Positions 1 to 8,130 of a stretch of 64,000 bases of DNA are shown one piece after another. Under the pieces are notes generated by a model, which did not search any database, was not told the DNA's origin, and saw only the letters and a program-made list of their open reading frames with translations. How positions within the stretch are numbered: position 1 is the stretch's first letter; each line of letters starts with the position of its first letter. Source of the DNA: UBA4085 sp964556755 (GTDB lineage Bacteria > Acidobacteriota > Aminicenantia > Aminicenantales > UBA4085); NCBI GenBank assembly GCA_964556755.1, contig CAZKXI010000004.1, forward strand, positions 124,001 through 188,000, written 5' to 3'. A program made the position numbers and the translations under genes.

Positions 1-410
1 ATGCCGATCTTCGTCTCGCCGGGCACGATGAGGCCGGGCGTGTTGGGGCCGACGAGGCGGGCGCCGAGGCCGGAAAGGCGGGCCTTGAGGGAGATGACGT
101 CCAGGACCGGGATGCCCTCGGTGATGCAGACGATGAGCCCGATTCCCGCCTCGGCCGCCTCGGCCGCCGCTCGCGCGGCCCGCAGAGGGGGAACGAAGAG
201 GACCGAGGCGTCGGCGCCCGTGGCGGCTCGGGCTTCCGCGACGGTCTCGAATACGGGCCGGCCGAGGTGGACCGTGCCGCCCTTCCCGGGAGTGACCCCC
301 CCGACGACGGACGTGCCGTATTCGATCATCTTCTGGGCGTGGAAAGAGCCCTCACGACCGGTGAAGCCCTGGACCAGAACCTTCGTCGAAGCGCCGGCCA
401 GGATGCTCAT
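1..410 (-). CDS. sucD: Succinyl-CoA ligase alpha subunit, partial (cut by the window's left edge)
   Basis: This subunit binds CoA and carries the phosphohistidine in the TCA-cycle step that interconverts succinyl-CoA and succinate with ATP or GTP formation. About 136 N-terminal residues are visible, beginning MSILAGASTKVLVQGFTGRE. They hold the CoA-binding Rossmann loop (QGFTGREGSFHAQKMI), the GGVTPGKGG turn and the VGPNTPG segment typical of SucD. The active-site histidine lies beyond the window. The ATG at 410-408 overlaps the sucC stop by four bases (ATGA), so the two subunits are translationally coupled, as expected for a heteromeric enzyme. Confidence 0.93.
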   Translation of the reverse strand, partial: MSILAGASTKVLVQGFTGREGSFHAQKMIEYGTSVVGGVTPGKGGTVHLGRPVFETVAEARAATGADASVLFVPPLRAARAAAEAAEAGIGLIVCITEGIPVLDVISLKARLSGLGARLVGPNTPGLIVPGETKIG

Positions 411-1579
411 GGACGGACTCCAGGGGAGGCCGCGGCGACGGCCTTGGCGGCCGCCTCGTCCATAGTGGCGGCGCGGGCGAAAGGCAGGCCGGATTCTGCC
501 AGGAGCCGCAGCCCCTCCTCGGCATGAGTGCCGAGCATTCGGACGACGAGGGTTGGACCGAGGCCGAGATCCCGGCAGGCCCGGATGACACCCCGGGCCA
601 CCAGATCGCAGCGGACGATGCCCCCGAAGACGTTGATGAGAACGACCCTGACCCCGGGGTCCGAGGCGACGATCCGGAATCCCTCGCGGACGGCGTCCTC
701 GCCGACCCCGCCTCCGATGTCCAGGAAGTCGGCCGGACGTCCTCCGGCCCGCTCGATCATGTCGGCGGTGGCCATGGCCAGGCCGGCGCCGTTGACCAGG
801 CAGCCGATGTCGCCGTCCAGGCGGACATAGCTCAAGCCGGCCGCGGCCGCTTCCGCCTCGCGGGGGTCGTCATCGGCCCCATCCCGTAACGCGGCCAGCT
901 CCGGGTGCCGCGGCAGGCCCGAATCGTCCAGAATGATTTTGGCATCCAGGGCCACCCAGCCGCGTCCGGGAATCCAGCCGAGAGGATTGATCTCGAGAAG
1001 GCTCGCGTCACAGGTCCGAAAGGCGGCTTCGGCCCGACAAGCCAGCGAGGCAAATCCATCGGCCTCTTCTCCTTTCAGGCCGCAGGACAGGGCGATCCTC
1101 TCGGAGACCGCCGGGGATAATCCGGTGTCGGGCGGGAGGGACTCTCGGACCAGCGAGCCGGGATCAGTCAGGGCCAGCGACTCGATGTCGATGCCGCCCC
1201 GAGCGGAGGCCAGCAACGCGAGCCGGCCGCGTCGGCGGTCGACGGAGAGGGCCAGATAGGCCTCCCGGGAGGCGGGGACCGCCTCCTCGACGAGGATGCG
1301 GCGGACGGGGAGGCCTTGCGGGCCGGTCTGGGCCGTAATCAGGCGAGAGGAGAGAAGATCGGACGCGATGCGGGCCGCTTCCTCGGGATCGGCGGCCTTG
1401 CGGATGCCGCCCGCCACGCCCCGGCCTCCGGCCAAGATCTGGGCCTTGACCACGACCGGCCCGTCCAGGCGCGACGCCGCCTGCCGGGCTTCGTCCGGGC
1501 TCGCGGCGAGGAAGCCCCGCGGGGTGACGACGCCGACGGCGGCCAGGACGGCCTTGGCCTGGTGCTCATGGATCTTCAT
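407..1579 (-). CDS. sucC: Succinyl-CoA ligase beta subunit (ATP-grasp)
   Basis: The beta subunit (390 aa, a normal length) supplies the nucleotide site of succinyl-CoA synthetase. It opens with the family signature MKIHEHQAKAVLAAVGVVTPRG and an ATP-grasp domain (VVVKAQILAGGRGVAGGIR). It ends with the ligase domain containing NVFGGIVRCDLVARGVI, very like the characterised enzymes. I chose the ATG at 1579 because it gives the canonical MKIHEHQ start; an in-frame upstream ATG at 1606 would add nine residues unlike the family and would reach into the repeat cluster upstream. The gene lies first in a leftward sucC-sucD pair and downstream of mdh, which is on the same strand. Confidence 0.95.
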   Translation of the reverse strand: MKIHEHQAKAVLAAVGVVTPRGFLAASPDEARQAASRLDGPVVVKAQILAGGRGVAGGIRKAADPEEAARIASDLLSSRLITAQTGPQGLPVRRILVEEAVPASREAYLALSVDRRRGRLALLASARGGIDIESLALTDPGSLVRESLPPDTGLSPAVSERIALSCGLKGEEADGFASLACRAEAAFRTCDASLLEINPLGWIPGRGWVALDAKIILDDSGLPRHPELAALRDGADDDPREAEAAAAGLSYVRLDGDIGCLVNGAGLAMATADMIERAGGRPADFLDIGGGVGEDAVREGFRIVASDPGVRVVLINVFGGIVRCDLVARGVIRACRDLGLGPTLVVRMLGTHAEEGLRLLAESGLPFARAATMDEAAAKAVAAASPGVRP

Positions 1580-1598
1580 GCGACCACCCGGTATTCTA

Positions 1599-1680
1599 CC
1601 ACCCAATGAGCAGACACATACCGAATTGAATTTCCAGACACATACCCGATCGAGCTCGGCATGTGTCTGCCAATTGGAAG
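1599..1680. repeat. Cluster of three CAGACACAT repeats with flanking CCAATTGG-like ends
   Basis: CAGACACATACC occurs twice in direct orientation (1611-1622 and 1635-1646), and its complement ATGTGTCTG occurs at 1661-1669. The outer copies are flanked symmetrically by CCAAT-G-type bases (about 1603-1610 and the palindrome CCAATTGG at 1670-1677), making an imperfect inverted repeat of roughly 17 bp around a central copy. The stretch is AT-richer than its surroundings and contains no ORF. It may be a REP-like element, a remnant mobile-element end or a multi-site operator. The sequence alone does not decide between these. Confidence 0.6.
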
Positions 1681-1683
1681 AAG

Positions 1684-1708
1684 GCCGGCGGGGCCGCGCC
1701 CCGCCGGC
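1684..1708 (-). terminator. GC-rich hairpin after mdh, possible terminator
   Basis: A perfect 11-bp stem (1684-1694 with 1698-1708) closes a three-base loop 25 bases after the mdh stop. On the minus strand it is followed by TTCTTCC rather than a run of T, so it is at best a weak intrinsic terminator or an mRNA-stabilising hairpin between mdh and sucCD. Confidence 0.4.
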
Positions 1709-1733
1709 TGGAAAGACGATCAGTGAGGGCGGC

Positions 1734-2666
1734 TTAGAGCTTGGTCTCTTCGACGGTCTTCTTGACCGAGCCGATGGTCTTGGTCAGCTGGGCCTGCTCG
1801 GCCTCGTTCAGCTTGATCTCATAGATCCTCTCCAGGCCCTTGGCGCCGATGAGGCAGGGGACGCCGATGAACAGGCCGTGGACGCCGTACTCGCCCTCGC
1901 ACAGGGCGCAGGCCGGCAGGATCCGCTTCTTGTCCTTGAGGTAGCTCTCGGCCATGACGATGGCGCTCCAGGCCGGGCTGAAGAAGGCCGAGCCCTTGCC
2001 GAACAGCTTGACGATCTCGGTGCCGGCTTCGCGGGTCCGCAGGACGATCTTGTCGATCTGCTCGGGAGTGGCGATCTCGGCCAGGGGCACGCCGCCGACG
2101 GTGGTCAGGCGGGGCAGGGGAACCATGTCGGGGCCGTGGCCGCCGAGGACCGTGCCGGCCACGTCGACGACCGACACGCCCAGCTCCATGGCGATGAAGG
2201 CGCGCCAGCGGGCCGTGTCCAGCGTCCCGGCCATGCCCAGGACTTGGCTCTTGGGGAAGCCGGTCATCTTGTAGAACGCGTAGACCATGGCGTCGAGCGG
2301 ATTGGTGACGATCAGGCAGAAGGCCTTGGGAGCGTATTCCTTGACCCCCTTGGCCACCGCCCCGATGATCTGCAGGTTGACCGCCAGAAGATCCTCGCGG
2401 GTCATGCCGGCCTGGCGGGGCTTGCCGGCCGTGACGATGACGACGTCCGCGCCGGCGATGTCCTTGTAGTCCGAAGTGCCCGTGATGTTGGCGTCATAGT
2501 TGCCGTGGGGGGCCATCTCCATCAGATCGAGGGCCTTGCCTTTGGCCGGATTCTCGAGCTCGGGGATGTCCAGGACGACGATGTCGCCCATCTCCTTCTG
2601 GGCCGCCAGCATGGCCAGGATCTGTCCGATCTGGCCGCCGCCGATCAACGCGATCTTCTTCCTCAT
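1734..2666 (-). CDS. mdh: NAD-dependent malate dehydrogenase (LDH/MDH superfamily)
   Basis: Oxidises malate to oxaloacetate with NAD in the TCA cycle. The 310 residues are the usual length for the lactate-dehydrogenase-like MDH class. The Rossmann loop is GGGQIG (residues 9-14). The substrate loop KPRQAGMTREDLL carries the arginines expected for a C4 dicarboxylate. VTNPLDAMVYAFYK and GMAGTLDTARWR surround the catalytic region, and GGHGPDMVP holds the catalytic histidine. The start is ATG with an AGGAG site about nine bases upstream. A promoter at 2794-2822 predicts a leader of about 120 nt containing a small GNRA-type hairpin (2701-2716). It is divergent from acnB and upstream of sucCD, so three TCA genes are clustered. 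Confidence 0.96.
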   Translation of the reverse strand: MRKKIALIGGGQIGQILAMLAAQKEMGDIVVLDIPELENPAKGKALDLMEMAPHGNYDANITGTSDYKDIAGADVVIVTAGKPRQAGMTREDLLAVNLQIIGAVAKGVKEYAPKAFCLIVTNPLDAMVYAFYKMTGFPKSQVLGMAGTLDTARWRAFIAMELGVSVVDVAGTVLGGHGPDMVPLPRLTTVGGVPLAEIATPEQIDKIVLRTREAGTEIVKLFGKGSAFFSPAWSAIVMAESYLKDKKRILPACALCEGEYGVHGLFIGVPCLIGAKGLERIYEIKLNEAEQAQLTKTIGSVKKTVEETKL

Positions 2667-2793
2667 GGACGCAGTCTCCTTTTGTGGATAGGGCCCGGCT
2701 CGGGTGTCTCCACCCGGACCGTCGGCCGGTTAGGCGCGCTCGGGAATCGCGGGGCCGGCTCCAGGAGCGGATATCCCCGGAGTCGGGACCGCT

Positions 2794-2822
2794 ATTCTAT
2801 GGGAAGAGGGGCCTGAAATCAA
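2794..2822 (-). promoter_or_regulatory. mdh promoter, TTGATT-17-TAGAAT
   Basis: On the minus strand, a -35 TTGATT (2822-2817) and a -10 TAGAAT (2799-2794) are 17 bp apart, predicting a start near 2787. It lies back-to-back with the acnB promoter, whose -35 starts at 2835, so one short segment controls two TCA genes. Confidence 0.65.
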
Positions 2823-2834
2823 CCGCGAACCCGC

Positions 2835-2863
2835 TTGACCGGATCCCCCCCCATCCCTGTAAA
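2835..2863 (+). promoter_or_regulatory. acnB promoter, TTGACC-17-TGTAAA
   Basis: TTGACC at 2835-2840 and TGTAAA at 2858-2863 are separated by 17 bp, predicting a start near 2870 and a leader of about 40 nt that carries the AGGAG site at 2901-2905. Confidence 0.6.
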
Positions 2864-2911
2864 CTAGGAGCCCCCGCGGCGCCCGCGGAGATTCGCCCCA
2901 AGGAGATCATC

Positions 2912-5455
2912 ATGCTGGAGAGCTACTCCAAGATGGAGGCCGAGCGCCTGGCCCTCGGCATCCCGCCCCTGCCCCTCAGCTCCGAGGATTGCGCCGAAGT
3001 CTGCCGGCTCCTGGAAGCCCCTCCGGCCGGACAGGAGGCCCGGCTGACCGCCCTGCTCCGCGATCGGGTCTCGCCCGGCGTCGATCCGGCCGCCAAGGTC
3101 AAGGCGGAGTGGCTGGCCCGCCTGGCTCAGGGCGCCGTGGCGTCCCCGGCCGTCAGCCGGGCCGAGGCGGTCTTCATGCTGGGGACGATGCTGGGCGGGT
3201 ACAATGTCGGCCCGCTGGTGGCCCTCCTGGAGGATCCCGCGCTGTCGGGCTCCGCCGCTTCCGCCCTCAAGTCGACCATCCTGGTCTACGGGGCCTTCGA
3301 AGACGTTCGCCGCCTGTCCGAGAAGAATCCGGCGGCCCGCTCCGTCCTGGAGTCCTGGGCGGCGGGGGAGTGGTTCCTGTCCCGTCCCGAGCTCCCGGCG
3401 GCCCTGACCCTGAAGGTCTTCAAGGTCGACGGCGAGATCAACACCGACGACTTCTCGCCGGCCAAGCACGCCGCCACCCGCCCCGACATCCCGCTCCACG
3501 CCCAAGCCATGGGCCTGACCCGCTTCCCGGGCGGCCTGGAGACCATCGCCCGCTTCCGGGCCGAGGGCCGCCGTGTCGTCTTCGTCGGCGACGTAGTGGG
3601 CACCGGATCGTCGCGCAAGTCGGCCTGCAACTCGGTCATGTGGCACATCGGGGAGGACATCCCCTTTGTCCCCAACAAGCGGCGCGGCGGGGTCGTTCTG
3701 GGCGGCCTGATCGCGCCCATCTTCTTCAACACCACCGAAGATTCGGGCGGGCTGCCGATCGAGAAGGTGGACGTCACCGGCCTGAAGACCGGGGATGTCG
3801 TCGTCGTCGACACCCGGGCCTGCGTCCTGCGCTCGGAGGACGGCCGCGAGCTGTCGCGGTTCGAGCTCAAGCCGGCCACCCTCCGCGACGAATATCGGGC
3901 CGGAGGGCGGCTGAACCTGATCATCGGACGCGCGCTGACCGCGAAGGCCCGAGCCGCCCTGGGGCTTCCGGCGGCCGACTTCTTTACCCTGGCCGATAAC
4001 CCACGCCCTCGTCCCGGCCAAGCCTATTCCCAAGCCCAGAAGATCGTCGGCCGGGCCTGCGGCGCGGATAGCGTCCTGCCCGGGACCGCCTGCGAGCCGC
4101 GCATGACCACGGTCGGCTCCCAGGACACCACCGGCCCCATGACCGCCGACGAGCTCAAGGAGCTGGCCTGCCTGGAATTTCAGGCCGGCCTCTTCATGCA
4201 GTCCTTCTGCCACACGGCCGCCTATCCCAAGGCGGCGGACGTCAAGATGCACAGGTCCCTGCCGGCCTTCGTTACGGCCCGCAAGGGCGTGGCCCTCAAG
4301 CCGGGCGACGGGGTCATCCACTCCTGGCTCAACCGGCTGCTCCTGCCCGACACCATGGGCACGGGCGGCGACTCCCACACCCGCTTCCCGATCGGCCTGA
4401 GCTTCCCGGCCGGATCCGGGCTGGTCGCGTTCGCCGGAGCCCTCGGCTTCATGCCGCTGGACATGCCCGAGTCCGTGCTGGTCCGGTTCAAAGGCCGTCT
4501 GCGGCCCGGCCTGACGCTGCGCGATGCGGTCAATGCCATCCCCTATACCGCCATCCGGAAGGGGCTCCTGACCGTGGCCAAGAAGGGCAAGAAGAACGTC
4601 TTCAACGGTCGGATCCTGGAGATGGAGGGGCTGGCGGACCTGACCGTGGAGCAGGCTTACGAGCTGACCGACGCCTCGGCCGAGCGCTCGGCCGCCGGCA
4701 GCGCCATCGCCCTTGCCCCCGAGACCGTGGCGGCCTTCTTGCGAAGCAACATCGCCCTGATGGAGAAGATGATCGCCTCAGGCTATCAGGATGCCGAGAC
4801 CCTGAAGCGCCGCATCGAGGCCGCCCGGGCTTGGCTGGCCGGGCCGGAGCTCCTGCGGGCCGATCCGGGCGCGAAGTACGCCGAGGTCCTGGAAGTGGAC
4901 CTGGACGCGATCCGGGAGCCTCTCCTGGCCTGCCCCAACGATCCCGATGACGTCAAGCCCCTTTCGGAAGTGGCGGGCGACCGGATCGACGAAGTCTTTA
5001 TCGGATCCTGCATGGTCAACATCGGCCACTTCCGGGCGGCCGGAAGGATCTGGGACAAGGCCGCCTACCCGAAGACCAGGATCTGGATCACCCCGCCGAC
5101 CAAGATGGACGAGGTCCAGCTGCGCCGGGAAGGCTTCTATTCCATCCTCTCCCAGATCGGAGCCCGGACGGAGATCCCCGGATGCTCGCTCTGCATGGGC
5201 AACCAGGCCAGAGTCCAGCCCGGCGCCAACATCCTCTCCACCTCGACCCGCAACTTCGACGATCGGATGGGGGACGGGGCCAGGGTCTATCTGGGATCGG
5301 CCGAGCTGGCGGCGGTGACGGCGCTGGCGGGCAAGCTGCCGACGGCTCAGGAATACCTTAAAGTCATGGACGAAAAAGTCATTCCCTTCAGTCATGAGAT
5401 ATATCGTTATCATCAGTTCGATGAAACGAAGGACTTCTCCCTGAGTTATAGCTAA
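2912..5455 (+). CDS. acnB: Aconitate hydratase B (also 2-methylisocitrate dehydratase type)
   Basis: Isomerises citrate to isocitrate through a [4Fe-4S] cluster. The protein is 847 aa, close to the usual 860 of AcnB, and keeps the AcnB domain order: N-terminal HEAT-like domain, swivel domain (about residues 160-380, with GDVVGTGSSRKSA), then the catalytic domains. Cluster cysteines are C700 (GSCMVNIGHF) plus C758 and C761 (CSLCMGNQ). Other near-invariant stretches are TSVGSQDTTGPMT-like and SFCHTAAYPK. The ATG at 2912 gives the canonical MLESY start with AGGAG seven bases before it. The same frame stays open upstream to 2684 but has no family resemblance. The next gene starts two bases after the stop. 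Confidence 0.97.
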   Translation: MLESYSKMEAERLALGIPPLPLSSEDCAEVCRLLEAPPAGQEARLTALLRDRVSPGVDPAAKVKAEWLARLAQGAVASPAVSRAEAVFMLGTMLGGYNVGPLVALLEDPALSGSAASALKSTILVYGAFEDVRRLSEKNPAARSVLESWAAGEWFLSRPELPAALTLKVFKVDGEINTDDFSPAKHAATRPDIPLHAQAMGLTRFPGGLETIARFRAEGRRVVFVGDVVGTGSSRKSACNSVMWHIGEDIPFVPNKRRGGVVLGGLIAPIFFNTTEDSGGLPIEKVDVTGLKTGDVVVVDTRACVLRSEDGRELSRFELKPATLRDEYRAGGRLNLIIGRALTAKARAALGLPAADFFTLADNPRPRPGQAYSQAQKIVGRACGADSVLPGTACEPRMTTVGSQDTTGPMTADELKELACLEFQAGLFMQSFCHTAAYPKAADVKMHRSLPAFVTARKGVALKPGDGVIHSWLNRLLLPDTMGTGGDSHTRFPIGLSFPAGSGLVAFAGALGFMPLDMPESVLVRFKGRLRPGLTLRDAVNAIPYTAIRKGLLTVAKKGKKNVFNGRILEMEGLADLTVEQAYELTDASAERSAAGSAIALAPETVAAFLRSNIALMEKMIASGYQDAETLKRRIEAARAWLAGPELLRADPGAKYAEVLEVDLDAIREPLLACPNDPDDVKPLSEVAGDRIDEVFIGSCMVNIGHFRAAGRIWDKAAYPKTRIWITPPTKMDEVQLRREGFYSILSQIGARTEIPGCSLCMGNQARVQPGANILSTSTRNFDDRMGDGARVYLGSAELAAVTALAGKLPTAQEYLKVMDEKVIPFSHEIYRYHQFDETKDFSLSYS

Positions 5456-5457
5456 CC

Positions 5458-6219
5458 ATGATCAATCTCGAAGGACGCAAGACTCTCATCACGGGCGGGT
5501 CGCGCGGCATCGGCCGGGCGGCCGCGCTCCTTTTCGCCGAGGCTGGCGGCGACGTCGCCATCACCTACCAGAACCGCGAGGATGCCGCCCTGGAGGTCCA
5601 GGCGGAGGTCAAGAGGCGGGGACGAGAGTGCCTCATCCATCGGATCGATCTGGCCGATCGCGCCCAGACCCGGCTCCTTGCGGCGGACCTTAAGGCCGCC
5701 TGGGACGGCCTGGACGTCCTTGTCAATAACGCCGGCATATGGACCGGCCTCGAGATGGGAGCGGGGGATGCCGACTCCTGGCGCAAGACCATGGCCGTCA
5801 ACCTGGACGGCCTCTACTACATCGTCGATGCGGTCCTCCCCCTGCTCAAGTCGAGGCCCCGGGCCGCCATCATCAACGTCGGCTCCACCGCCGGCATCCG
5901 GGGAGAAGCCCACCACTCGCACTACGCCGCCACCAAGGGCGCCGTCAACGCCCTGACCAAATCCTGGGCCGTCGAGCTGGCCCCCTGGAACATCAACGTC
6001 AACTGTGTCGCCCCCGGCTGGGTGGATACGGACATGTGCACGGGCGTCTTCGCCGATCCGGCCTACCGGGAGAGCGTCCGCCAGTCCATCCCTCTCAAGC
6101 GGATCCCCCCGCCGGAGGACATCGCCGGGCCGATCCTCTTCCTGGCCTCGGACCTGGCCCGGCACATGACCGGGGCGGTCCTGAGCGTCAATGGCGGGGG
6201 GGTGCTGTGCGGGGCCTGA
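5458..6219 (+). CDS. Short-chain dehydrogenase/reductase (FabG-like)
   Basis: A classical SDR of 253 aa, predicted to oxidise or reduce a hydroxyl/keto substrate with NAD(P). The cofactor motif is TGGSRGIG (residues 12-19), followed by NNAG, the catalytic serine in NVGSTAG and the YxxxK pair in HYAATKG. The C-terminal half reads PGWVDTDMC and ASDLARHMTGAVLSVNGG, typical of 3-oxoacyl reductase-like members. It starts two bases after acnB stops and has no promoter of its own, so it is cotranscribed and probably coupled with aconitase. The substrate cannot be told from sequence. A general beta-ketoacyl or sugar alcohol dehydrogenase is possible. Confidence 0.88.
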   Translation: MINLEGRKTLITGGSRGIGRAAALLFAEAGGDVAITYQNREDAALEVQAEVKRRGRECLIHRIDLADRAQTRLLAADLKAAWDGLDVLVNNAGIWTGLEMGAGDADSWRKTMAVNLDGLYYIVDAVLPLLKSRPRAAIINVGSTAGIRGEAHHSHYAATKGAVNALTKSWAVELAPWNINVNCVAPGWVDTDMCTGVFADPAYRESVRQSIPLKRIPPPEDIAGPILFLASDLARHMTGAVLSVNGGGVLCGA

Positions 6220-6231
6220 GGAATTTTGTCC

Positions 6232-6259
6232 TTGACATCGATTTTGGGGCTATGGTAAT
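6232..6259 (+). promoter_or_regulatory. Promoter of the M23 peptidase gene, TTGACA-16-GGTAAT
   Basis: A consensus -35 TTGACA (6232-6237) and a -10 GGTAAT (6254-6259) are 16 bp apart. The predicted start near 6266 leaves a leader of only about eight bases before the ATG at 6274. Confidence 0.6.
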
Positions 6260-6273
6260 CAACTAGGCGTAAC

Positions 6274-7167
6274 ATGGGTCAGAAGCATCTATCGCTGATC
6301 ATCGTTCCCCACAACAAGTCGGGCTACCGAACGCTCTCTTTCTCCAAGCGGGTGATCAAGTCCGTCAAGATCGGTCTGATCGCCCTGCTCCTCATGGTTC
6401 TGGGCGTCACAGCGGACTACGTTCGAATCCGGGTTAAAGGCAGTCATCTCAAGGACTTGGCTGCCGAGAACGCCCAGCAGAAGGAAGCCCTGGTCCAGTA
6501 CGAGACGACTGTCGGCGACCTCCAGAAGAGGGTCAAGGCCTTCGACGACTACGTCAAGAAGCTCAACCTCATGGCCGGGATCAAGTCGCCCGACGTGCTC
6601 CGTGAGGTAGGCATCGGTCCGGTCGAGATGCCTGACGGGGGGCAGACCCTGCCCTCCCAGCTTCCCCAGGTCGGCCCCGGAAGCTTGAAGGGCCTTCAGC
6701 AGAAGACGGAAGACATTCAAAAGAACCTGGATACGCTGGTCGGGTTCTTCCAAGGCCAGGAGAACCGGCTGGCCTCGACTCCGACGATCTACCCCACGGT
6801 CGGCCTGATGACGTCGGCGTTCGGCTGGCGAGCCGATCCGTTCACGCGCCGGCAGGCTTTCCATTACGGCCTCGACATAGCCGCCGCCCTCGGCAATCCG
6901 GTCGTTGCGACCGCCGACGGTGTGGTCATCGTGGTCAACACCGATAAGCTCCTGGGCCGCTACGTCCAGGTCAACCATGGCCTCGGCATCACCACGGTCT
7001 ACGGGCATATGAGCGCCTTCAAGTGCCGCGTCGGCCAGCGGGTCAAGCGGGGCGATGTCCTGGGCGATGTCGGCCAGACCGGAAAAGCCCTGGGCCCGCA
7101 CGTCCACTATGAAGTCAGGGTCAACGGGACGGCGGTCAACCCTTACTACTATCTCCTGGAAGAGTAG
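6274..7167 (+). CDS. M23 (LytM-type) peptidoglycan endopeptidase, membrane-anchored
   Basis: Predicted periplasmic zinc metallopeptidase or EnvC/NlpD-like activator acting on peptidoglycan cross-bridges. The 297 aa start with a short basic cytoplasmic tail, one transmembrane segment (about residues 30-48) and a coiled coil (about 55-100). After a linker comes the LytM domain (about 170-290) with both zinc motifs: H197xxxD201 (HYGLD) and H276-V-H278. All metal ligands are present, so it is probably an active enzyme rather than a degenerate activator. It has its own promoter and a very short predicted leader with only a weak AGGCG site. It ends 21 bases before the convergent fmt. Confidence 0.92.
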   Translation: MGQKHLSLIIVPHNKSGYRTLSFSKRVIKSVKIGLIALLLMVLGVTADYVRIRVKGSHLKDLAAENAQQKEALVQYETTVGDLQKRVKAFDDYVKKLNLMAGIKSPDVLREVGIGPVEMPDGGQTLPSQLPQVGPGSLKGLQQKTEDIQKNLDTLVGFFQGQENRLASTPTIYPTVGLMTSAFGWRADPFTRRQAFHYGLDIAAALGNPVVATADGVVIVVNTDKLLGRYVQVNHGLGITTVYGHMSAFKCRVGQRVKRGDVLGDVGQTGKALGPHVHYEVRVNGTAVNPYYYLLEE

Positions 7168-7188
7168 CCCTCTTCCGCTTCCTCGGCT

Positions 7189-8130
7189 TCAAGCGCCCAG
7201 GCGGTCGCCTGGCTTGATCCGTCCGCCCGCCAGCCAGGCAAGGGCGTCCATCGCCCTGCGGCCCTCGGGCCGCAGCCGGTCGATCGCGTAGGCTCCGCTC
7301 CCGCAGGCGACCACGATTCCCTCCCTGCCCGCGGAGAGAACGGTTCCCGGCTCGGCGCTCCGCCCGGATCCCCCTGCCGCCGGCGCCGGCCGGCCGGCGA
7401 GGAGGATCAGCCGCTCGGTTCCGAGGAATGTGAAGGCCGAGGGCCAGGGGGTCATGGCCCGGATGTGGCGATCGATGGCCGGCGCGTCGGCCCCCCAGTC
7501 GATCCGGCCGTCCTCCTTCTTGAGCTTGGGGGCCAGGGTCGCCGCTTCGTGGGCTTGGGGCCGGGGGGTGATCCGGTCCAGGCTCGCTAAAGTCTCGACG
7601 AGAAGCCCCGCCCCGAGGACCGCCAGCCGGCTCTCGAGGGATCCTGCCGTGTCCAGAGGGCTGATGGGCTCCTCGGCCGAGGCGTAGACGTCGCCCTCAT
7701 CCATCCTCTCGTTCAGCCGGAAGATGGTCACCCCGGTCCGGCTTTCACCGCGGCGGATGGCCCAAGAGACGGGCGAGGCGCCGCGGTAGGCCGGCAGAAG
7801 CGAGAAGTGGATGTTCAGCGATCGATGGGGGGGGAGGTCGATGACCGGCCCGGGCATGATCTGCCCGTAAGCCACCACGATATGGATGTCCGGCCGGGCG
7901 GCCCGCAGGCGCCCGACGGCCGCCGGGTCCTTGCGGATGCGCTCGGGCTCGTAAGTCGGCAGGCCCTTGGCCAAGGCCGCGGCCTTGACCGGGCAGGGAG
8001 TCAGGACCCGGCCGCGTCCGGCAGGACGGTCGGGCTGCGTCACCACGAGCGGGATCTCATGCCCGGCCTCCAGCAGGGCCTCCAGGGCGGGGAGAGCCGC
8101 CTCCGGGCTCCCGAAGAAGACGATGCGCAT
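7189..8130 (-). CDS. fmt: Methionyl-tRNA formyltransferase
   Basis: Formylates initiator Met-tRNA using 10-formyltetrahydrofolate. The 313 aa match the family length. The N-terminal hydrolase fold has the start MRIVFFGSPE, the folate-site NIHFSLLPAYRG (catalytic N106 and H108) and D144 in ERMDEGDV. The C-terminal tRNA-binding domain includes the APKLKKEDGRIDW block. Its ATG shares one base with the TGA of def upstream (8130), so the pair def-fmt is tightly coupled, the common bacterial order for adding and removing the formyl group. Confidence 0.96.
   Translation of the reverse strand: MRIVFFGSPEAALPALEALLEAGHEIPLVVTQPDRPAGRGRVLTPCPVKAAALAKGLPTYEPERIRKDPAAVGRLRAARPDIHIVVAYGQIMPGPVIDLPPHRSLNIHFSLLPAYRGASPVSWAIRRGESRTGVTIFRLNERMDEGDVYASAEEPISPLDTAGSLESRLAVLGAGLLVETLASLDRITPRPQAHEAATLAPKLKKEDGRIDWGADAPAIDRHIRAMTPWPSAFTFLGTERLILLAGRPAPAAGGSGRSAEPGTVLSAGREGIVVACGSGAYAIDRLRPEGRRAMDALAWLAGGRIKPGDRLGA

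Noticed and set aside
1599..1680. CRISPR-like array
   Set aside because: Only three copies of 9-12 bp, one inverted, with unequal spacing; no cas genes in the window.
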